This document shows, piece by piece, positions 25,142 to 33,606 of a stretch of DNA of 45,372 nucleotides (position 1 is the stretch's first letter; every line of letters starts with the position of its first letter). The translations under genes and the position numbers were made by a program. This DNA comes from A07HB70 sp964512675 (GTDB taxonomy: Archaea > Halobacteriota > Halobacteria > Halobacteriales > Haloferacaceae), in NCBI GenBank assembly GCA_964512675.1, contig CAZEJR010000020.1, positions 1 to 45,372 on the forward strand, in the 5' to 3' direction. The notes under the pieces were generated by a model. That model was not told the DNA's origin, did no database searches, and was given only the letters and a program-made list of their open reading frames with translations.

Positions 25142-26002
25142 CTACCCCGCCGCGCCGACCTCTGCGCCGACGTAGAGGACGACGACGAGGAAGACCCAGA
25201 CGACGTCGACGAAGTGCCAGTACATCGACGCCGTCGACACCGAGACGTGGCGCTCGGCAGAGTACTGCCCCATCAGCGCGCGGACGAGGACGACGCCGAG
25301 GAAGACGGCGCCGAGCGAGACGTGGAGGCCGTGGAGGCCGGTCAGGCCGAAAAACGCCGAGCCGAACAGCCCAGAGGAGAGGGTGAACTGCGAGTGGACG
25401 ATGAACTCGTAGTACTCGTACACCTGTCCTCCGACGAAGACGAGGCCGAGCACGAGCGTCGCGACGAGCCCGGCGACGAACTTCCCGCGCTCGTCCGCCC
25501 GGATCTTGACGTGTGCCCAGTGGAGTGTCACCGACGAGAGCAGGAGCAAGACGGTGTTCCCGAGCACGAGCGATCCCGTCAGCTCCGGCAGTTCGCCCGG
25601 CGGCCACGCCCCGGCGCGTATCCAGAAGTAGTAGCCGAAGACGGCCCCGAACGTCGCCAGTTCGGAGCCGAGGAAGGCGATCATCCCCCACTTCAGCTTC
25701 CCGCTGCTGTGCTCGTCTGCCTCGCGGTCCCAGAAGTGTGCGACGAAGGCGTGGTAGACCCAGCCGTAGAGCCCGACCAGAAAGACGGCGATGCTCCCGG
25801 CGAAGGCGCCCGGACCGACCATCGGACCGACCGGCGCGTTCTCACCCTGTCCGAGAACGTACAGCCCGGCGCCGACGTAGACACCGGCGGCACCCAGTGC
25901 GCTGATGAACGGCCACCACGAGGCCTCGCCGAACCCTCGGGGCCAGTCTTCTACGGCGGGGAGGTGGTGGCCGCCGTCGTCGTGTGACTCCTCCGTTGCC
26001 AT
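25142..26002 (-). CDS. Haem-copper oxidase subunit III
   Basis: A 286-residue membrane protein with seven helices and the subunit III signatures: PFISALGAAGVYVGAG, KLKWGMIAFLGSELATFGAVFGYYFW with the conserved membrane glutamate, the GGQVYEYYEF segment, GLHGLHVSLGAVFLGVVLVRA, and the terminal HFVDVVWVFLVVVLYVG. It is part of a terminal oxidase (cytochrome c oxidase type) but is alone here; subunits I and II are not in the window. The ATG at 26002 gives the usual short His-rich polar N-terminus, and a minus-strand TTTTTAC at 26026-26032 is well placed as a TATA box. Confidence 0.95.
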   Translation of the reverse strand: MATEESHDDGGHHLPAVEDWPRGFGEASWWPFISALGAAGVYVGAGLYVLGQGENAPVGPMVGPGAFAGSIAVFLVGLYGWVYHAFVAHFWDREADEHSSGKLKWGMIAFLGSELATFGAVFGYYFWIRAGAWPPGELPELTGSLVLGNTVLLLLSSVTLHWAHVKIRADERGKFVAGLVATLVLGLVFVGGQVYEYYEFIVHSQFTLSSGLFGSAFFGLTGLHGLHVSLGAVFLGVVLVRALMGQYSAERHVSVSTASMYWHFVDVVWVFLVVVLYVGAEVGAAG

Positions 26003-26112
26003 GGCGCGCGGTTGCCAGCCGACGCGTAAAAACCCATCTAGGCGCACCCGGACAGCGCGAGCGCGCACCCGTGTCGCAACACTTGAGAACGCCGGCGGTC
26101 CAACTGCCGGTG

Positions 26113-27510
26113 ATGTCTGCTGCCGTCCCGCGTCGCCTCGCGTGGAGCCTCGCGGCTGTCGCCTGCCTCGCACTCACGGCGACACCGGTAGCCGCCCACA
26201 GCGGCGGGCTCCGGGCTGCGGGCCGCGATCCCGTCTCCGCGCCCGCGTGGCTATTTGTGCTCACCGGCGGCGCCGCGGTCGGCGCCTCCTTTCTCCTCGC
26301 CTCCTTCGTCACCGACCGGTCGCTGGTGGCCGCGATCCACGGCTGGTCACGGCCCGCCCCGCTCTCCGCCCGTCCGCTCCGTGCCGTCGGGCGCGCGGTC
26401 GGTCTCGTCGCTCTCGCCGCCGTCCTCGTCGCCGGACTCGCCGGGCCGACGACCGGTCTGCGGAGCCTCGCCGTCCTCCTCGTCTGGGTCGCGTGGTGGA
26501 GCGGGGTCGTCGCCGCCGCCTACCTCGCCGGAAACGCGTGGCCGGCGCTCGACCCGTTCCGGACGCTCGCGGCGGGCGCCCGCGCCGTCGCCGCCCGTCT
26601 CGGCGTCGGCACGCTCGCCTACCCGGAGCGTCTCGGCTCGTGGCCCGCCGTCGCCGGCCTCCTCGCGCTGGTGTGGGTAGAGGTGATGGCGCCGCTTGCC
26701 GACGACCCGCGGCTGCTCGCGGCGGTCGTCGTCGGCTACGGCACGCTCACGGTCGCCGCCGGGACGGTGTTCGGGACGGCGTGGTTCGAGCGCGCCGACC
26801 CCGTCTCGCGCCTGCTGGCCGCCTACGGTCACGTCGCCCCCGTCGCCCGCGGCTCCGACGGGCTCCGGCTCCGGCTCCCGGGAACGCGGCTCTCGGACCC
26901 GATCGTCGACGGTGTCGACGGCGTCGCCTTCGTGGTCTGTGTCCTCTACGTCACGACGTACGACGGACTGGTCGCGACGGCTCCGTGGGCGGGCACCGTC
27001 GAAGCCCTCGTCGCTGCCGGTCTCCCGCCCGCTGCGGTGTACGTCGGGAGCTACCTCGCCGGATTCGTGCTGGCGGTTGGCGCCTACCTGCTCGCCGCGG
27101 GCACGGCACGGCAGGTCACGCCGACCTACCGCTCGCCGACGGCGATCGCGGCCCGGTTCGCGCCCCCGCTGCTCGCCATCGCCGCGGGCTACCACCTCGC
27201 GCACAACCTCGGTACCGTCGTCGCCCTGAGCCCGACGCTCGCCGCCGCCCTCGCTGCGCCGCTCGCGCCGCCACAGAGCCCGCCGACGCTCGTGCTCCCC
27301 GGCTGGTTCCAAGCGGTCGAGATCGCGGCGGTGCTCGCGGGCCACGTCCTGGCGGTCTGGGTGGCCCACGCCGCCGCCTACGACGCCTTTCCCGACCGGC
27401 TCCAGGCGGTGCGGAGCCAGTACGGCGTCACCGCCGCGATGGTCGTGTTCACGATGCTCAGCCTCTGGATCGTCTCCCAGCCGTACGTCGCGCCGCCGTA
27501 CGTCTCCTGA
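26113..27510 (+). CDS. Multipass membrane protein near the oxidase gene
   Basis: A 465-residue protein with a signal-like N-terminus (first hydrophobic segment to about ATPVAAHSG) and about ten further helices. Features include a WAWWSGVVAAAYLAGNAWPALDPF-like region, conserved aromatic-proline clusters (WPALDPFRTL), and histidines inside helices (GYHLAHNL and HVLAVWVAHAAAYD), which could bind haem or metal. Similar proteins of about 450-500 residues lie beside cytochrome oxidase genes in haloarchaea, so a role in respiration or copper/haem handling is conceivable, but I recognise no named family. It begins 110 bases from, and divergent to, the subunit III gene. Confidence 0.75.
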   Translation: MSAAVPRRLAWSLAAVACLALTATPVAAHSGGLRAAGRDPVSAPAWLFVLTGGAAVGASFLLASFVTDRSLVAAIHGWSRPAPLSARPLRAVGRAVGLVALAAVLVAGLAGPTTGLRSLAVLLVWVAWWSGVVAAAYLAGNAWPALDPFRTLAAGARAVAARLGVGTLAYPERLGSWPAVAGLLALVWVEVMAPLADDPRLLAAVVVGYGTLTVAAGTVFGTAWFERADPVSRLLAAYGHVAPVARGSDGLRLRLPGTRLSDPIVDGVDGVAFVVCVLYVTTYDGLVATAPWAGTVEALVAAGLPPAAVYVGSYLAGFVLAVGAYLLAAGTARQVTPTYRSPTAIAARFAPPLLAIAAGYHLAHNLGTVVALSPTLAAALAAPLAPPQSPPTLVLPGWFQAVEIAAVLAGHVLAVWVAHAAAYDAFPDRLQAVRSQYGVTAAMVVFTMLSLWIVSQPYVAPPYVS

Positions 27511-27511
27511 G

Positions 27512-27769
27512 ATGGCCGAGAGCTACGACGTCCCCCCCGACGCGCCGCGCCACGACTGCGAGCGCTGCGACGCCGTGTTCGCCAGCGAGCGTGGCCTCGC
27601 GCTCCACCGCGGACTCCGTCACGACGGACTGACCGACGCCGAGCGGGCGGCGTACGAGTCGGCGCGCGAGGCGGAGACGGCGGAGCTCAGGCGGTTTCGC
27701 ATCCTGGCGCTCGGAGCACTCGTGGTCGTCTACTTCGCGCTCCTGTTCGCCTACGCGCTGGTCACTTAG
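27512..27769 (+). CDS. C2H2 zinc-finger protein with one C-terminal transmembrane helix
   Basis: An 85-residue protein. Residues 16-37 form a classic C2H2 finger (CERCDAVFASERGLALHRGL then RH), followed by a charged helix with DAERAAYESAREAETAELRR and one transmembrane helix at about 64-83. It starts one base after the stop of the upstream membrane-protein gene, so the two form an operon and may act together. Membrane-tethered single C2H2 fingers of this kind occur in haloarchaea; whether the finger binds protein or nucleic acid is unknown. The TAG stop overlaps the convergent synthase by four bases. Confidence 0.85.
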   Translation: MAESYDVPPDAPRHDCERCDAVFASERGLALHRGLRHDGLTDAERAAYESAREAETAELRRFRILALGALVVVYFALLFAYALVT

Positions 27770-28845
27770 TCTGCCGACCCAATCGTCCGGTGGAACGGCT
27801 GGTCGGCCACCTGCCGGCGGAGGTCGGCGAGACTGTCGCGACCGTCGGCTCCGCTCATCGCGGAGACGACGGCGAACACCTCCTGCCGTGACACCTTCAC
27901 CCCCTCGCCGGAGACGGCGTCCTCGGGCCGGCGGGAGAGTTCGCGGAGCGTCCCGACGGCGAGGAGGAACGGAATCGCCCACGCCGCGAGCGTGTTGCCG
28001 TCGTGGGCCGGGACGGCCTCGAGGTAGCGCTGCGCGCCCGGGAGAAACGACCGGGCGTGGCCGGCGACGCGGCCGACGACGGCGGCGGCGCCGGTACGGT
28101 TCGCGGGCTCGAGTACGCCGTCCTGCGAGACGCCCTCGTCTGCAAGCCACTCGGCGGGGAGGTAGACGTTGTTCTCCTCGGTGTAGTCGTCGTAGACGTC
28201 CTTCGCGACGTTGACGAGCTGGAGCAGCAGGCCGAAGTCCTCTGCCGTGTCGTACAGCAGCTCCTGTCGCTCGGGCGAGAGGTCTGCGCGGGTGACGAGG
28301 TTCGTCACCAGCCGGCCGACGGTGCCGGCGGCGTAGTGGCAGTACTCTTCGAGTTCGGCGCAGTCGCGGATACGGAGGCCCCCCTCGTCGGCGTAGCGCT
28401 CGACGAAGTCGGCCATACCGGCCACGAGTTCGCGCGCCGGCGGTTCGACCGCGTTCCGGACGTCTTCCGGGAGGGCGTGAAACGTGTCGACGATCCGTGG
28501 CGCCTCCACGACCACCTGCCAGTCGGCGTCGCGCTCGGCAGCCGGCGGTACGTGAGGGTCGACCTGGTCGACGAACTCGCCGACGGTCGTCCCGTCTGTG
28601 GGGTCGAGTACCCGGTCGTAGGTCCGGAGGAGGGCCGCCTGCTCGGCCGGGTCGACGTGGTCGGCGTCCTCGACAGTGTCGGCGACGCGACAGAGCAGAT
28701 AGCCGACGCAGATGTACGACGACATCGGCTCGTCGAGCACGTCGACGGTGAGGGCGAACGTCCGCGAGACGTCCTGTACGGCGTCGTGACACCAGTCGAG
28801 GTCTGCCCCGTCGTCGCGGCCCGTCGGCCCGCTCTCTCGTGACAT
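27766..28845 (-). CDS. Squalene/phytoene synthase family enzyme, probably squalene synthase type
   Basis: A 359-residue enzyme that condenses two prenyl diphosphates head-to-head. The two aspartate-rich, Mg-binding motifs are DTVED (56-60) and DVYDDYTEE (215-223). The YCHYAAGTVG segment (167-176) resembles squalene synthase (YCHYVAG) more than phytoene synthase (YCxxVAG), and no phytoene desaturase or other carotenoid gene is adjacent, so squalene synthase is favoured; phytoene synthase is not excluded. No C-terminal membrane anchor is seen. A TATA-like CTTTATAC on the minus strand (28875-28882) lies about 30 bases before the ATG. Confidence 0.85.
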   Translation of the reverse strand: MSRESGPTGRDDGADLDWCHDAVQDVSRTFALTVDVLDEPMSSYICVGYLLCRVADTVEDADHVDPAEQAALLRTYDRVLDPTDGTTVGEFVDQVDPHVPPAAERDADWQVVVEAPRIVDTFHALPEDVRNAVEPPARELVAGMADFVERYADEGGLRIRDCAELEEYCHYAAGTVGRLVTNLVTRADLSPERQELLYDTAEDFGLLLQLVNVAKDVYDDYTEENNVYLPAEWLADEGVSQDGVLEPANRTGAAAVVGRVAGHARSFLPGAQRYLEAVPAHDGNTLAAWAIPFLLAVGTLRELSRRPEDAVSGEGVKVSRQEVFAVVSAMSGADGRDSLADLRRQVADQPFHRTIGSAD

Positions 28846-28897
28846 CCAAGTGGCTCAGGCGTGGGTGTCGTCCCGTATAAAGGCGCCGCTGGCGAGC

Positions 28898-30364
28898 CTA
28901 CAGCGCCCCGTCGCGCCGGTCCTCCGGCGGCTCCTGGACCCGGAGGTACGGCGGCTCCGCGAGGTACTCGACGAGTGACGTCGTCCCGACGAACCCACAG
29001 GGGCTCTTCCGGAGCGTCAGGTACTGGAGACCGTCGTCGTGGACACGCGTCTCGATTACCTGTTCGGCGACGTCGTGACGGAACGCGGCTACCTCGTCGG
29101 CCACCACGTCGGGGTTGCCGACGGAGACGAGCGAGTCCTCCGAGCCGAGGAGACCCTCCAGTTCGTACCGGATCCGGCGCGCGCCCGAGGCGCCGTAGCG
29201 GTGCGCGACGGCGTCGCTGTTGACGACGCTGTGCGTCGGTCGGGTCGACTCGGCTGCGAGGTCGGTCAGCAGGTCGACGAGCGACGCCGTCGTCTCACCG
29301 GGGTCGTGGACGCCGGGCACGGCGCTGTCCCAGCCGCCGATGATATCGACGACACGGAGCCGCCCGGACGCGAGGAGGTCGTCGACCTCGTACCCCCGGT
29401 CTGCGAGCGTCTGCTCGACGCGCTCCTGTCGCAGGGCGATCGTCGGGACGACCGTGACAGTCTGGTCTCTGTCCAGCGCGCTGGTCATGAGAGCGGTAAA
29501 CAGCGCCACGAGATTGGCCCGACCGTCGTGTCGGAGGAGAACGCCAGCGCCCGTCACCAGCCCGCCGCCGGCAAGCGCGTCGAGACCGTCGATGCCGACG
29601 GGCCGGTGGCTGTGGGTCTTGACCGCCGGCGGCTGTGACCGGCGGACCGGAGCCGCGCGGAGGCCGTCGGGCGTGAACCCGACCTCGATGGTGCGCCGGT
29701 CGTGGTCGACGCCGCGCATCTTCAGCACCTCGAGGAAGTGGTGCGTGTCACTCGCCACCTCCTCGCGCCGGAGTTCGATCACGCCGTGGGTTGCGTACCG
29801 CAAGGGAGTGTCGTCGCCCTCGGCGGTGAACAGCGTCGTCGCGCCGAACTCACCCGTGAACGCCCGGATGAGGTCGAGCAGCGTCCGTCGCCGGTCCGCT
29901 TCGCCGTCCGACAGCGGTGCCAGCCCGGTGACGGAGTCGAACACGACGCGGTCGCGCGGCGCGTACTCGCGGAGGTACTCGAGGATGTACTCGATCGTGA
30001 ACGGCGGGTCGAAGGCGCTCGTCACGGCCTCGCCGCCGAGCGACTGGAGCGTCAGTGTCTGCTCGTCGCCGCTCTCGATCGTCTGTCCCGGCGCCGCGTG
30101 GACCGACGTGAACACCATGTCGTCGTGGTCGACGTCGAAGGAGAACGCCGCGAACGAGTCGCGGAGCTCCTCGATCGTCTGTTCTGTACTGACGTACAGC
30201 ACCCGCTCGCCGGCGTCGATCCCGGCCTGGAGAAACTGCATCCCGAGCGTGCTCTTCCCCGCGCCGGGCCCACCGGAGACGAGGACGGACCGGTCTGCCG
30301 GGATTCCGCCGCGGAGCATCGTGTCCAGCGTCTCGTCGCCTGTCGACGCTGGCTGTGGATGCAT
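28898..30364 (-). CDS. KaiC-like RecA-superfamily ATPase with degenerate second lobe
   Basis: A 488-residue protein. The first lobe has a full Walker A (GGPGAGKST, 31-39), a Walker B strand ending in RVVFDSVTG with D142, and the KaiC/RadA-type glutamates STEQTIEEL. The second lobe begins near residue 255 (THSHRPVGIDGLDALAGGGL) in the same way, but the phosphate loop is lost (TGAGVLLRHDGRAN), so only lobe one should bind and hydrolyse ATP. Haloarchaea hold many such KaiC/RAD55-like proteins, mostly of unknown role in signal transduction or regulation. No kinase-CheY or DNA repair partner is adjacent. Confidence 0.88.
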   Translation of the reverse strand: MHPQPASTGDETLDTMLRGGIPADRSVLVSGGPGAGKSTLGMQFLQAGIDAGERVLYVSTEQTIEELRDSFAAFSFDVDHDDMVFTSVHAAPGQTIESGDEQTLTLQSLGGEAVTSAFDPPFTIEYILEYLREYAPRDRVVFDSVTGLAPLSDGEADRRRTLLDLIRAFTGEFGATTLFTAEGDDTPLRYATHGVIELRREEVASDTHHFLEVLKMRGVDHDRRTIEVGFTPDGLRAAPVRRSQPPAVKTHSHRPVGIDGLDALAGGGLVTGAGVLLRHDGRANLVALFTALMTSALDRDQTVTVVPTIALRQERVEQTLADRGYEVDDLLASGRLRVVDIIGGWDSAVPGVHDPGETTASLVDLLTDLAAESTRPTHSVVNSDAVAHRYGASGARRIRYELEGLLGSEDSLVSVGNPDVVADEVAAFRHDVAEQVIETRVHDDGLQYLTLRKSPCGFVGTTSLVEYLAEPPYLRVQEPPEDRRDGAL

Positions 30365-30388
30365 ACGCTAGTCCCTGCTCGGAACGGG

Positions 30389-30395
30389 TATAAAT
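30389..30395 (-). promoter_or_regulatory. TATA box of the KaiC-like gene
   Basis: ATTTATA on the minus strand (TATAAAT on the plus) lies 25-31 bases before the ATG at 30364, giving a leaderless transcript. Confidence 0.7.
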
Positions 30396-30410
30396 CCCGT
30401 GCCGCAGGCA

Positions 30411-31076
30411 TCAGGACCAGTACAGCCGGGGCGCGAACAGGAGGTACGCGAGCGCGAGAAAGAGGACGGCGTACGCGGCCCCCCGCCCGACCCACCCGCG
30501 AGCGACGATGGCAGCCGTCTGAACAACCCCCATCACCGACGCGTCCTGCGGGTGGAGGTCGGGATATCTCGTCCGGCCGAGCATCGCGACGGCGAGGACG
30601 ACGGCGAGGCCGACGAGCGCCGGCGCGGTCACGAACCCGGCCAGCACCGCCGCCGCGAGCACCGTCGCCGCGAGTGTCGTCTGGACGCCCTCCGTCTCCG
30701 AGGCGTCGCTGTCGTAGGCGGTGTACAGCCCCAGCCGCGTGACGCCGCTCGCGGCGTACAGCGCACCGACGCCGACGGCCCCCGCGAACTGCAGATCGCC
30801 GAGTGAGGGACGGGCAACGGCGACGACGAGCGCGGCGGGCGCGACGCAGAACGACGCCACGTCGGCCAGCGAGTCGAGGTACGGGCCGGCGTCAGTGCCG
30901 CCGTACCGGCGCGCGAGGATCCCGTCGACGGCGTCCAAGACGGCGGCGAGGAGGATGACCCGCGCGGCCAGCGCCGGCTGCCCGGCGAGGACGACGGCGA
31001 CGAACCCGAGCGCCGCGTTGCCGACGGTGACGGCGTCGGCGACGCCGAGACGACCGACGAACCGGAGGCCGGACAC
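30411..31076 (-). CDS. pssA: Archaetidylserine synthase, protein-sorting type
   Basis: A 221-residue CDP-alcohol phosphatidyltransferase with about seven helices. The catalytic motif runs from D48: LDAVDGILARRYGGTDAG followed by PYLDSLADVASF, keeping D48, D51-G52, A55-R56, D68 and D72. The opening RFVGRLGVADAVTVGNAALGF and the DVASFCVAPA continuation match haloarchaeal PssA, which makes archaetidylserine from CDP-archaeol and serine; the decarboxylated product, archaetidylethanolamine, is used when archaeosortase ArtA anchors surface proteins. GTG start at 31076. The partner decarboxylase (PssD) and ArtA are not seen in this window. Confidence 0.88.
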   Translation of the reverse strand: MSGLRFVGRLGVADAVTVGNAALGFVAVVLAGQPALAARVILLAAVLDAVDGILARRYGGTDAGPYLDSLADVASFCVAPAALVVAVARPSLGDLQFAGAVGVGALYAASGVTRLGLYTAYDSDASETEGVQTTLAATVLAAAVLAGFVTAPALVGLAVVLAVAMLGRTRYPDLHPQDASVMGVVQTAAIVARGWVGRGAAYAVLFLALAYLLFAPRLYWS

Positions 31077-31160
31077 GTTCGTCTCCTCCCCACGCCCCGG
31101 CTTACCTCTTTACCTTCTGCGACCGCGCCGCCTATGTCCGTCGAGTCTCACCCGTAGACC

Positions 31161-31577
31161 GTGCAACGACGTCAGGCGCTCGCGACGCTCGGGACGGCAC
31201 TCGCCGGTCTCGCCGGCTGTGCGACGACGGGCTCGTCCGACGGTGACGACTACGACGTCGGTATGACCGCCGCGGCGTTCCGACCAGTCGAGGTGACCGT
31301 CGACGCCGGCGACAGGGTCGTGTGGCGCAACACCTCCTCGCGCGGCCACAGCGTCACGGCCTACGAGGGCCGTATCCCGGCGGAGGCGGCGTACTTCGCC
31401 TCCGGCGGATTCGACTCCGAAGAGGCCGCGCGCGACGGGTGGGCGGACGGACTCGCCGGTAACATCACCAGCGGCGACGAGTACAGCCGTCGCTTCGAGA
31501 TGCCGGGCACGTACGAGTACTTCTGCATCCCTCACGAGCGTGCGGGGATGGTCGGGCGGGTCGTCGTCGAGGGTTAG
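31161..31577 (+). CDS. Halocyanin/plastocyanin-like lipoprotein
   Basis: A 138-residue exported blue-copper protein. The N-terminus has a Tat-type twin arginine (R3-R4) followed by a hydrophobic segment and a lipobox LAGC with C20 as the probable lipid-anchored residue. The cupredoxin fold follows with type 1 copper ligands H63 (RGHSVTAY), C122 and H125 (YFCIPHE) and M130 (GM). It should carry electrons outside the membrane, for example to a terminal oxidase. An insertion of about 30 residues (EAAYFASGGFDSEEAARDGW) between the first and second ligand regions is typical of several haloarchaeal forms. The stop overlaps rps3ae by four bases. Confidence 0.93.
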   Translation: MQRRQALATLGTALAGLAGCATTGSSDGDDYDVGMTAAAFRPVEVTVDAGDRVVWRNTSSRGHSVTAYEGRIPAEAAYFASGGFDSEEAARDGWADGLAGNITSGDEYSRRFEMPGTYEYFCIPHERAGMVGRVVVEG

Positions 31578-32215
31578 GAGTCGACCGCGACGTTCTCTTC
31601 GTCGACGTCGACGGCGGCCTCCTCCTCGGCCTCGACCTCTGCCGGTCGGGCGTCGAGCGAGAGCTTCTGCACCTCGACCCGGCGGAGCGGGTAGACCGTC
31701 TTCGCCTCGCCGTAGATGGCCGACGAGAGCCGACCGTCAACGACGCTCTCGACGAGCCCCTCGAAGTCGCGCTCCTCGCCGGCCTCCTCGACGAGGTCGA
31801 TCATGACCCGCCGGATCGCGCGCTCCTGGCTCCGGTCGGCCTTCTTCGTCGTGAGCGCGACCGGCTGGATTCGCACGCGGTGGTCGTCCGTCGTCAGGAC
31901 GGTGACCGTCGCGTCCACCTTCGACGCGCCCCGGCGGACGAGGCTGCGGAGGTAGTCGCGGGTGAGCTCGTGTTCGATGAACTCGGTGTACGCCGAGTCC
32001 GCGCCCACGTCGGTCACCTTGAACGTGAGCTTCGTGTTGTTCTGACTCTGGTCGTCGCGCAGTTCGCCGAGCGTAGTCTGGATGGTGCGGCCCACGACCT
32101 TCGCTGGCTCGTCCGCCATCGTCTCGCCGAGCTCCGCCCGGTCGAACTGCTCCGGGGCGAAGACGGTGTACCATCGCTTGCCACGCCGCTGTTTGGATAC
32201 GGATCGTTCGCTCAT
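31574..32215 (-). CDS. rps3ae: Small-subunit ribosomal protein eS1 (S3ae)
   Basis: A 213-residue archaeal ribosomal protein. Recognisable parts are the basic N-terminus VSKQRRGKRWYTVFAPEQF, VVGRTIQTTLGELRDDQSQNN, KLTFKVTDVGADSAYTEFI and VYPLRRVEVQKLSLDARP. The C-terminal tail is strongly acidic, as usual in haloarchaea. It is the last gene of the rps15-recJ-like-pcc1-rps3ae operon, and its ATG overlaps the pcc1 stop in an ATGA. Confidence 0.97.
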   Translation of the reverse strand: MSERSVSKQRRGKRWYTVFAPEQFDRAELGETMADEPAKVVGRTIQTTLGELRDDQSQNNTKLTFKVTDVGADSAYTEFIEHELTRDYLRSLVRRGASKVDATVTVLTTDDHRVRIQPVALTTKKADRSQERAIRRVMIDLVEEAGEERDFEGLVESVVDGRLSSAIYGEAKTVYPLRRVEVQKLSLDARPAEVEAEEEAAVDVDEENVAVDS

Positions 32216-32463
32216 TGTGGTGTGTCGCTGTCGTCTCGGTCGGCTGTCTGTGCCGCTCGCGCTACGAGCCGGTCCGCGACCCGCAGGTTGACCGCGTAGT
32301 CGTCGACGGTCCGGGCCAGTCCGCCGGTCGTCTCGCGCTCGACGCGCGTCACGACCGCGCCGTCCCGGGCCGTCGTCTCTATCGACGCCGTGTGGTCGGG
32401 GCGGAGCGCCGCCGCGACGAGCCCAGGGTGGTCGTGCTCGGTCCGGAGCGTCGCGCTCCTCAC
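32212..32463 (-). CDS. pcc1: KEOPS complex subunit Pcc1
   Basis: An 83-residue protein with the Pcc1 layout: a first strand (RSATLRTEHDHPGLVAAALRP), two central strands (SIETTARDGAVVTRVERETT), and the dimerisation helix GLARTVDDYAVNLRVADRLV. Pcc1 is the dimeric scaffold of KEOPS, which makes threonylcarbamoyladenosine at position 37 of tRNAs. Start GTG overlaps the stop of the upstream RecJ-like gene (GTGA) and the stop overlaps the rps3ae ATG, so translation is coupled along the operon. Pcc1 next to ribosomal genes is common in archaea. Confidence 0.92.
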   Translation of the reverse strand: MRSATLRTEHDHPGLVAAALRPDHTASIETTARDGAVVTRVERETTGGLARTVDDYAVNLRVADRLVARAAQTADRDDSDTPQ

Positions 32464-33605
32464 CGGGTCACCTCCCTGAACGCCCGCACGAGATCCCCAG
32501 GGTCGCCGTCGACTCGCGCACCGGCGCGCGACGGTCCGCCGAACGCCCTGCCGGACCCTGCCGCGGCGAGAGCCTCGGCGAGACGGTCGCGCAGGGCCGC
32601 CGGTTCGACGGCACTCGCCGCCGCCGCGCCGTCCGCGACGACGAGTGCGACCGGCTCCGGCGAGCGACAGTCCCGCAGGAGACGGGCCGCAGTCGCGAGC
32701 CGCTTCGGTGCGGCGTCGTCGGCGCGGGCGACGAAGACCCCGTCGTACCGCGCCGTCGTCGCGCCGTCGAGCAGGGCGTGGACACCCCGGGCGTGGGCAC
32801 GCCACGCGCCGAGCGCCGCCCCGCCCGTGTCGCCGAGCGCCAGCGCGACGCCCGCGCCGGGCGCCTCCCGCGCGGCGGCAGCGAGAACGTCCGCGTACCC
32901 GCCGAGCGTCGCGAACGGGCCGTCCGGCGTCGCGTACGGGCGCAACAGCCACCCGACCGTATCGGCGGCTCGGCTGCTCGCGTCCGGCGCCGTCGCCGCC
33001 GTTACGGCGACGAGAGACGCGACCCGCCGGTGGGCCGCGTCGTCGAGCTCAGCCGGCAAGCTCAGTTCGTCGAGGGTCGCCCGCGCGGCCTCGGCGTCGC
33101 CTGACTCGGGGACGCGCAGCCGCGTCGAGTGTGCGAGACCGTCGGCGAGGTCCGCCGTCGGCGTCGCGAGCCCGGGTCGGCGCGCGACCAGTCCGCGGCG
33201 CTCCGCCGTCTCGAGAAGCGCGTCGGTCCTACCGGCACCGGGCGTGACTCCCGCCGCCTTCGCGCCGGCGAGCGCGAGCACCGGCGACGAGTCACCGAGC
33301 CGTTCTGCAACGGCGTGTGCGTCGACGCTCGCCGGACGGCGTCGACCCGACACCGTCACGTCCGCGTCGGTGTCGTCGCCGAGGCGAACGGTCAGGGCGT
33401 CGTCGTGGCCTCGGTCCGGGTCGGGACGGACTCGTGCCTGGAAGGGCAGACCGGCCTCGCGACAGGCACGGACCAGGAGGCCCGTCGCCGCCAGCGCGTC
33501 CCCGGTCGCCGCGGCGCTCACGACGACGAAGTCGGCGTCGCTGAGTCGCCGTGCGACGACAGCCGCGTCGAACCCGTCCGGCGCGTCGTCCGCCGTCGCC
33601 GCCAC
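32460..33605 (-). CDS. RecJ-like DHH-family protein with degenerate active site
   Basis: A 381-residue protein with the layout of haloarchaeal RecJ-like proteins encoded between rps15 and pcc1. The N-terminal segment DADFVVVSAAATGDALAATGLL aligns with DHH motif I (normally H-x-D-x-D), but the acidic and histidine residues are missing, and no DHH triplet occurs anywhere in the protein. It should therefore be catalytically inactive as a DHH nuclease and may serve a structural role; some archaeal RecJ paralogues act as subunits of the CMG-type replicative helicase complex or related assemblies. GTG start one base after the rps15 stop. A family name beyond RecJ-like is inference from position and length. 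Confidence 0.75.
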   Translation of the reverse strand: MAATADDAPDGFDAAVVARRLSDADFVVVSAAATGDALAATGLLVRACREAGLPFQARVRPDPDRGHDDALTVRLGDDTDADVTVSGRRRPASVDAHAVAERLGDSSPVLALAGAKAAGVTPGAGRTDALLETAERRGLVARRPGLATPTADLADGLAHSTRLRVPESGDAEAARATLDELSLPAELDDAAHRRVASLVAVTAATAPDASSRAADTVGWLLRPYATPDGPFATLGGYADVLAAAAREAPGAGVALALGDTGGAALGAWRAHARGVHALLDGATTARYDGVFVARADDAAPKRLATAARLLRDCRSPEPVALVVADGAAAASAVEPAALRDRLAEALAAAGSGRAFGGPSRAGARVDGDPGDLVRAFREVTR

Positions 33606-33606
33606 C

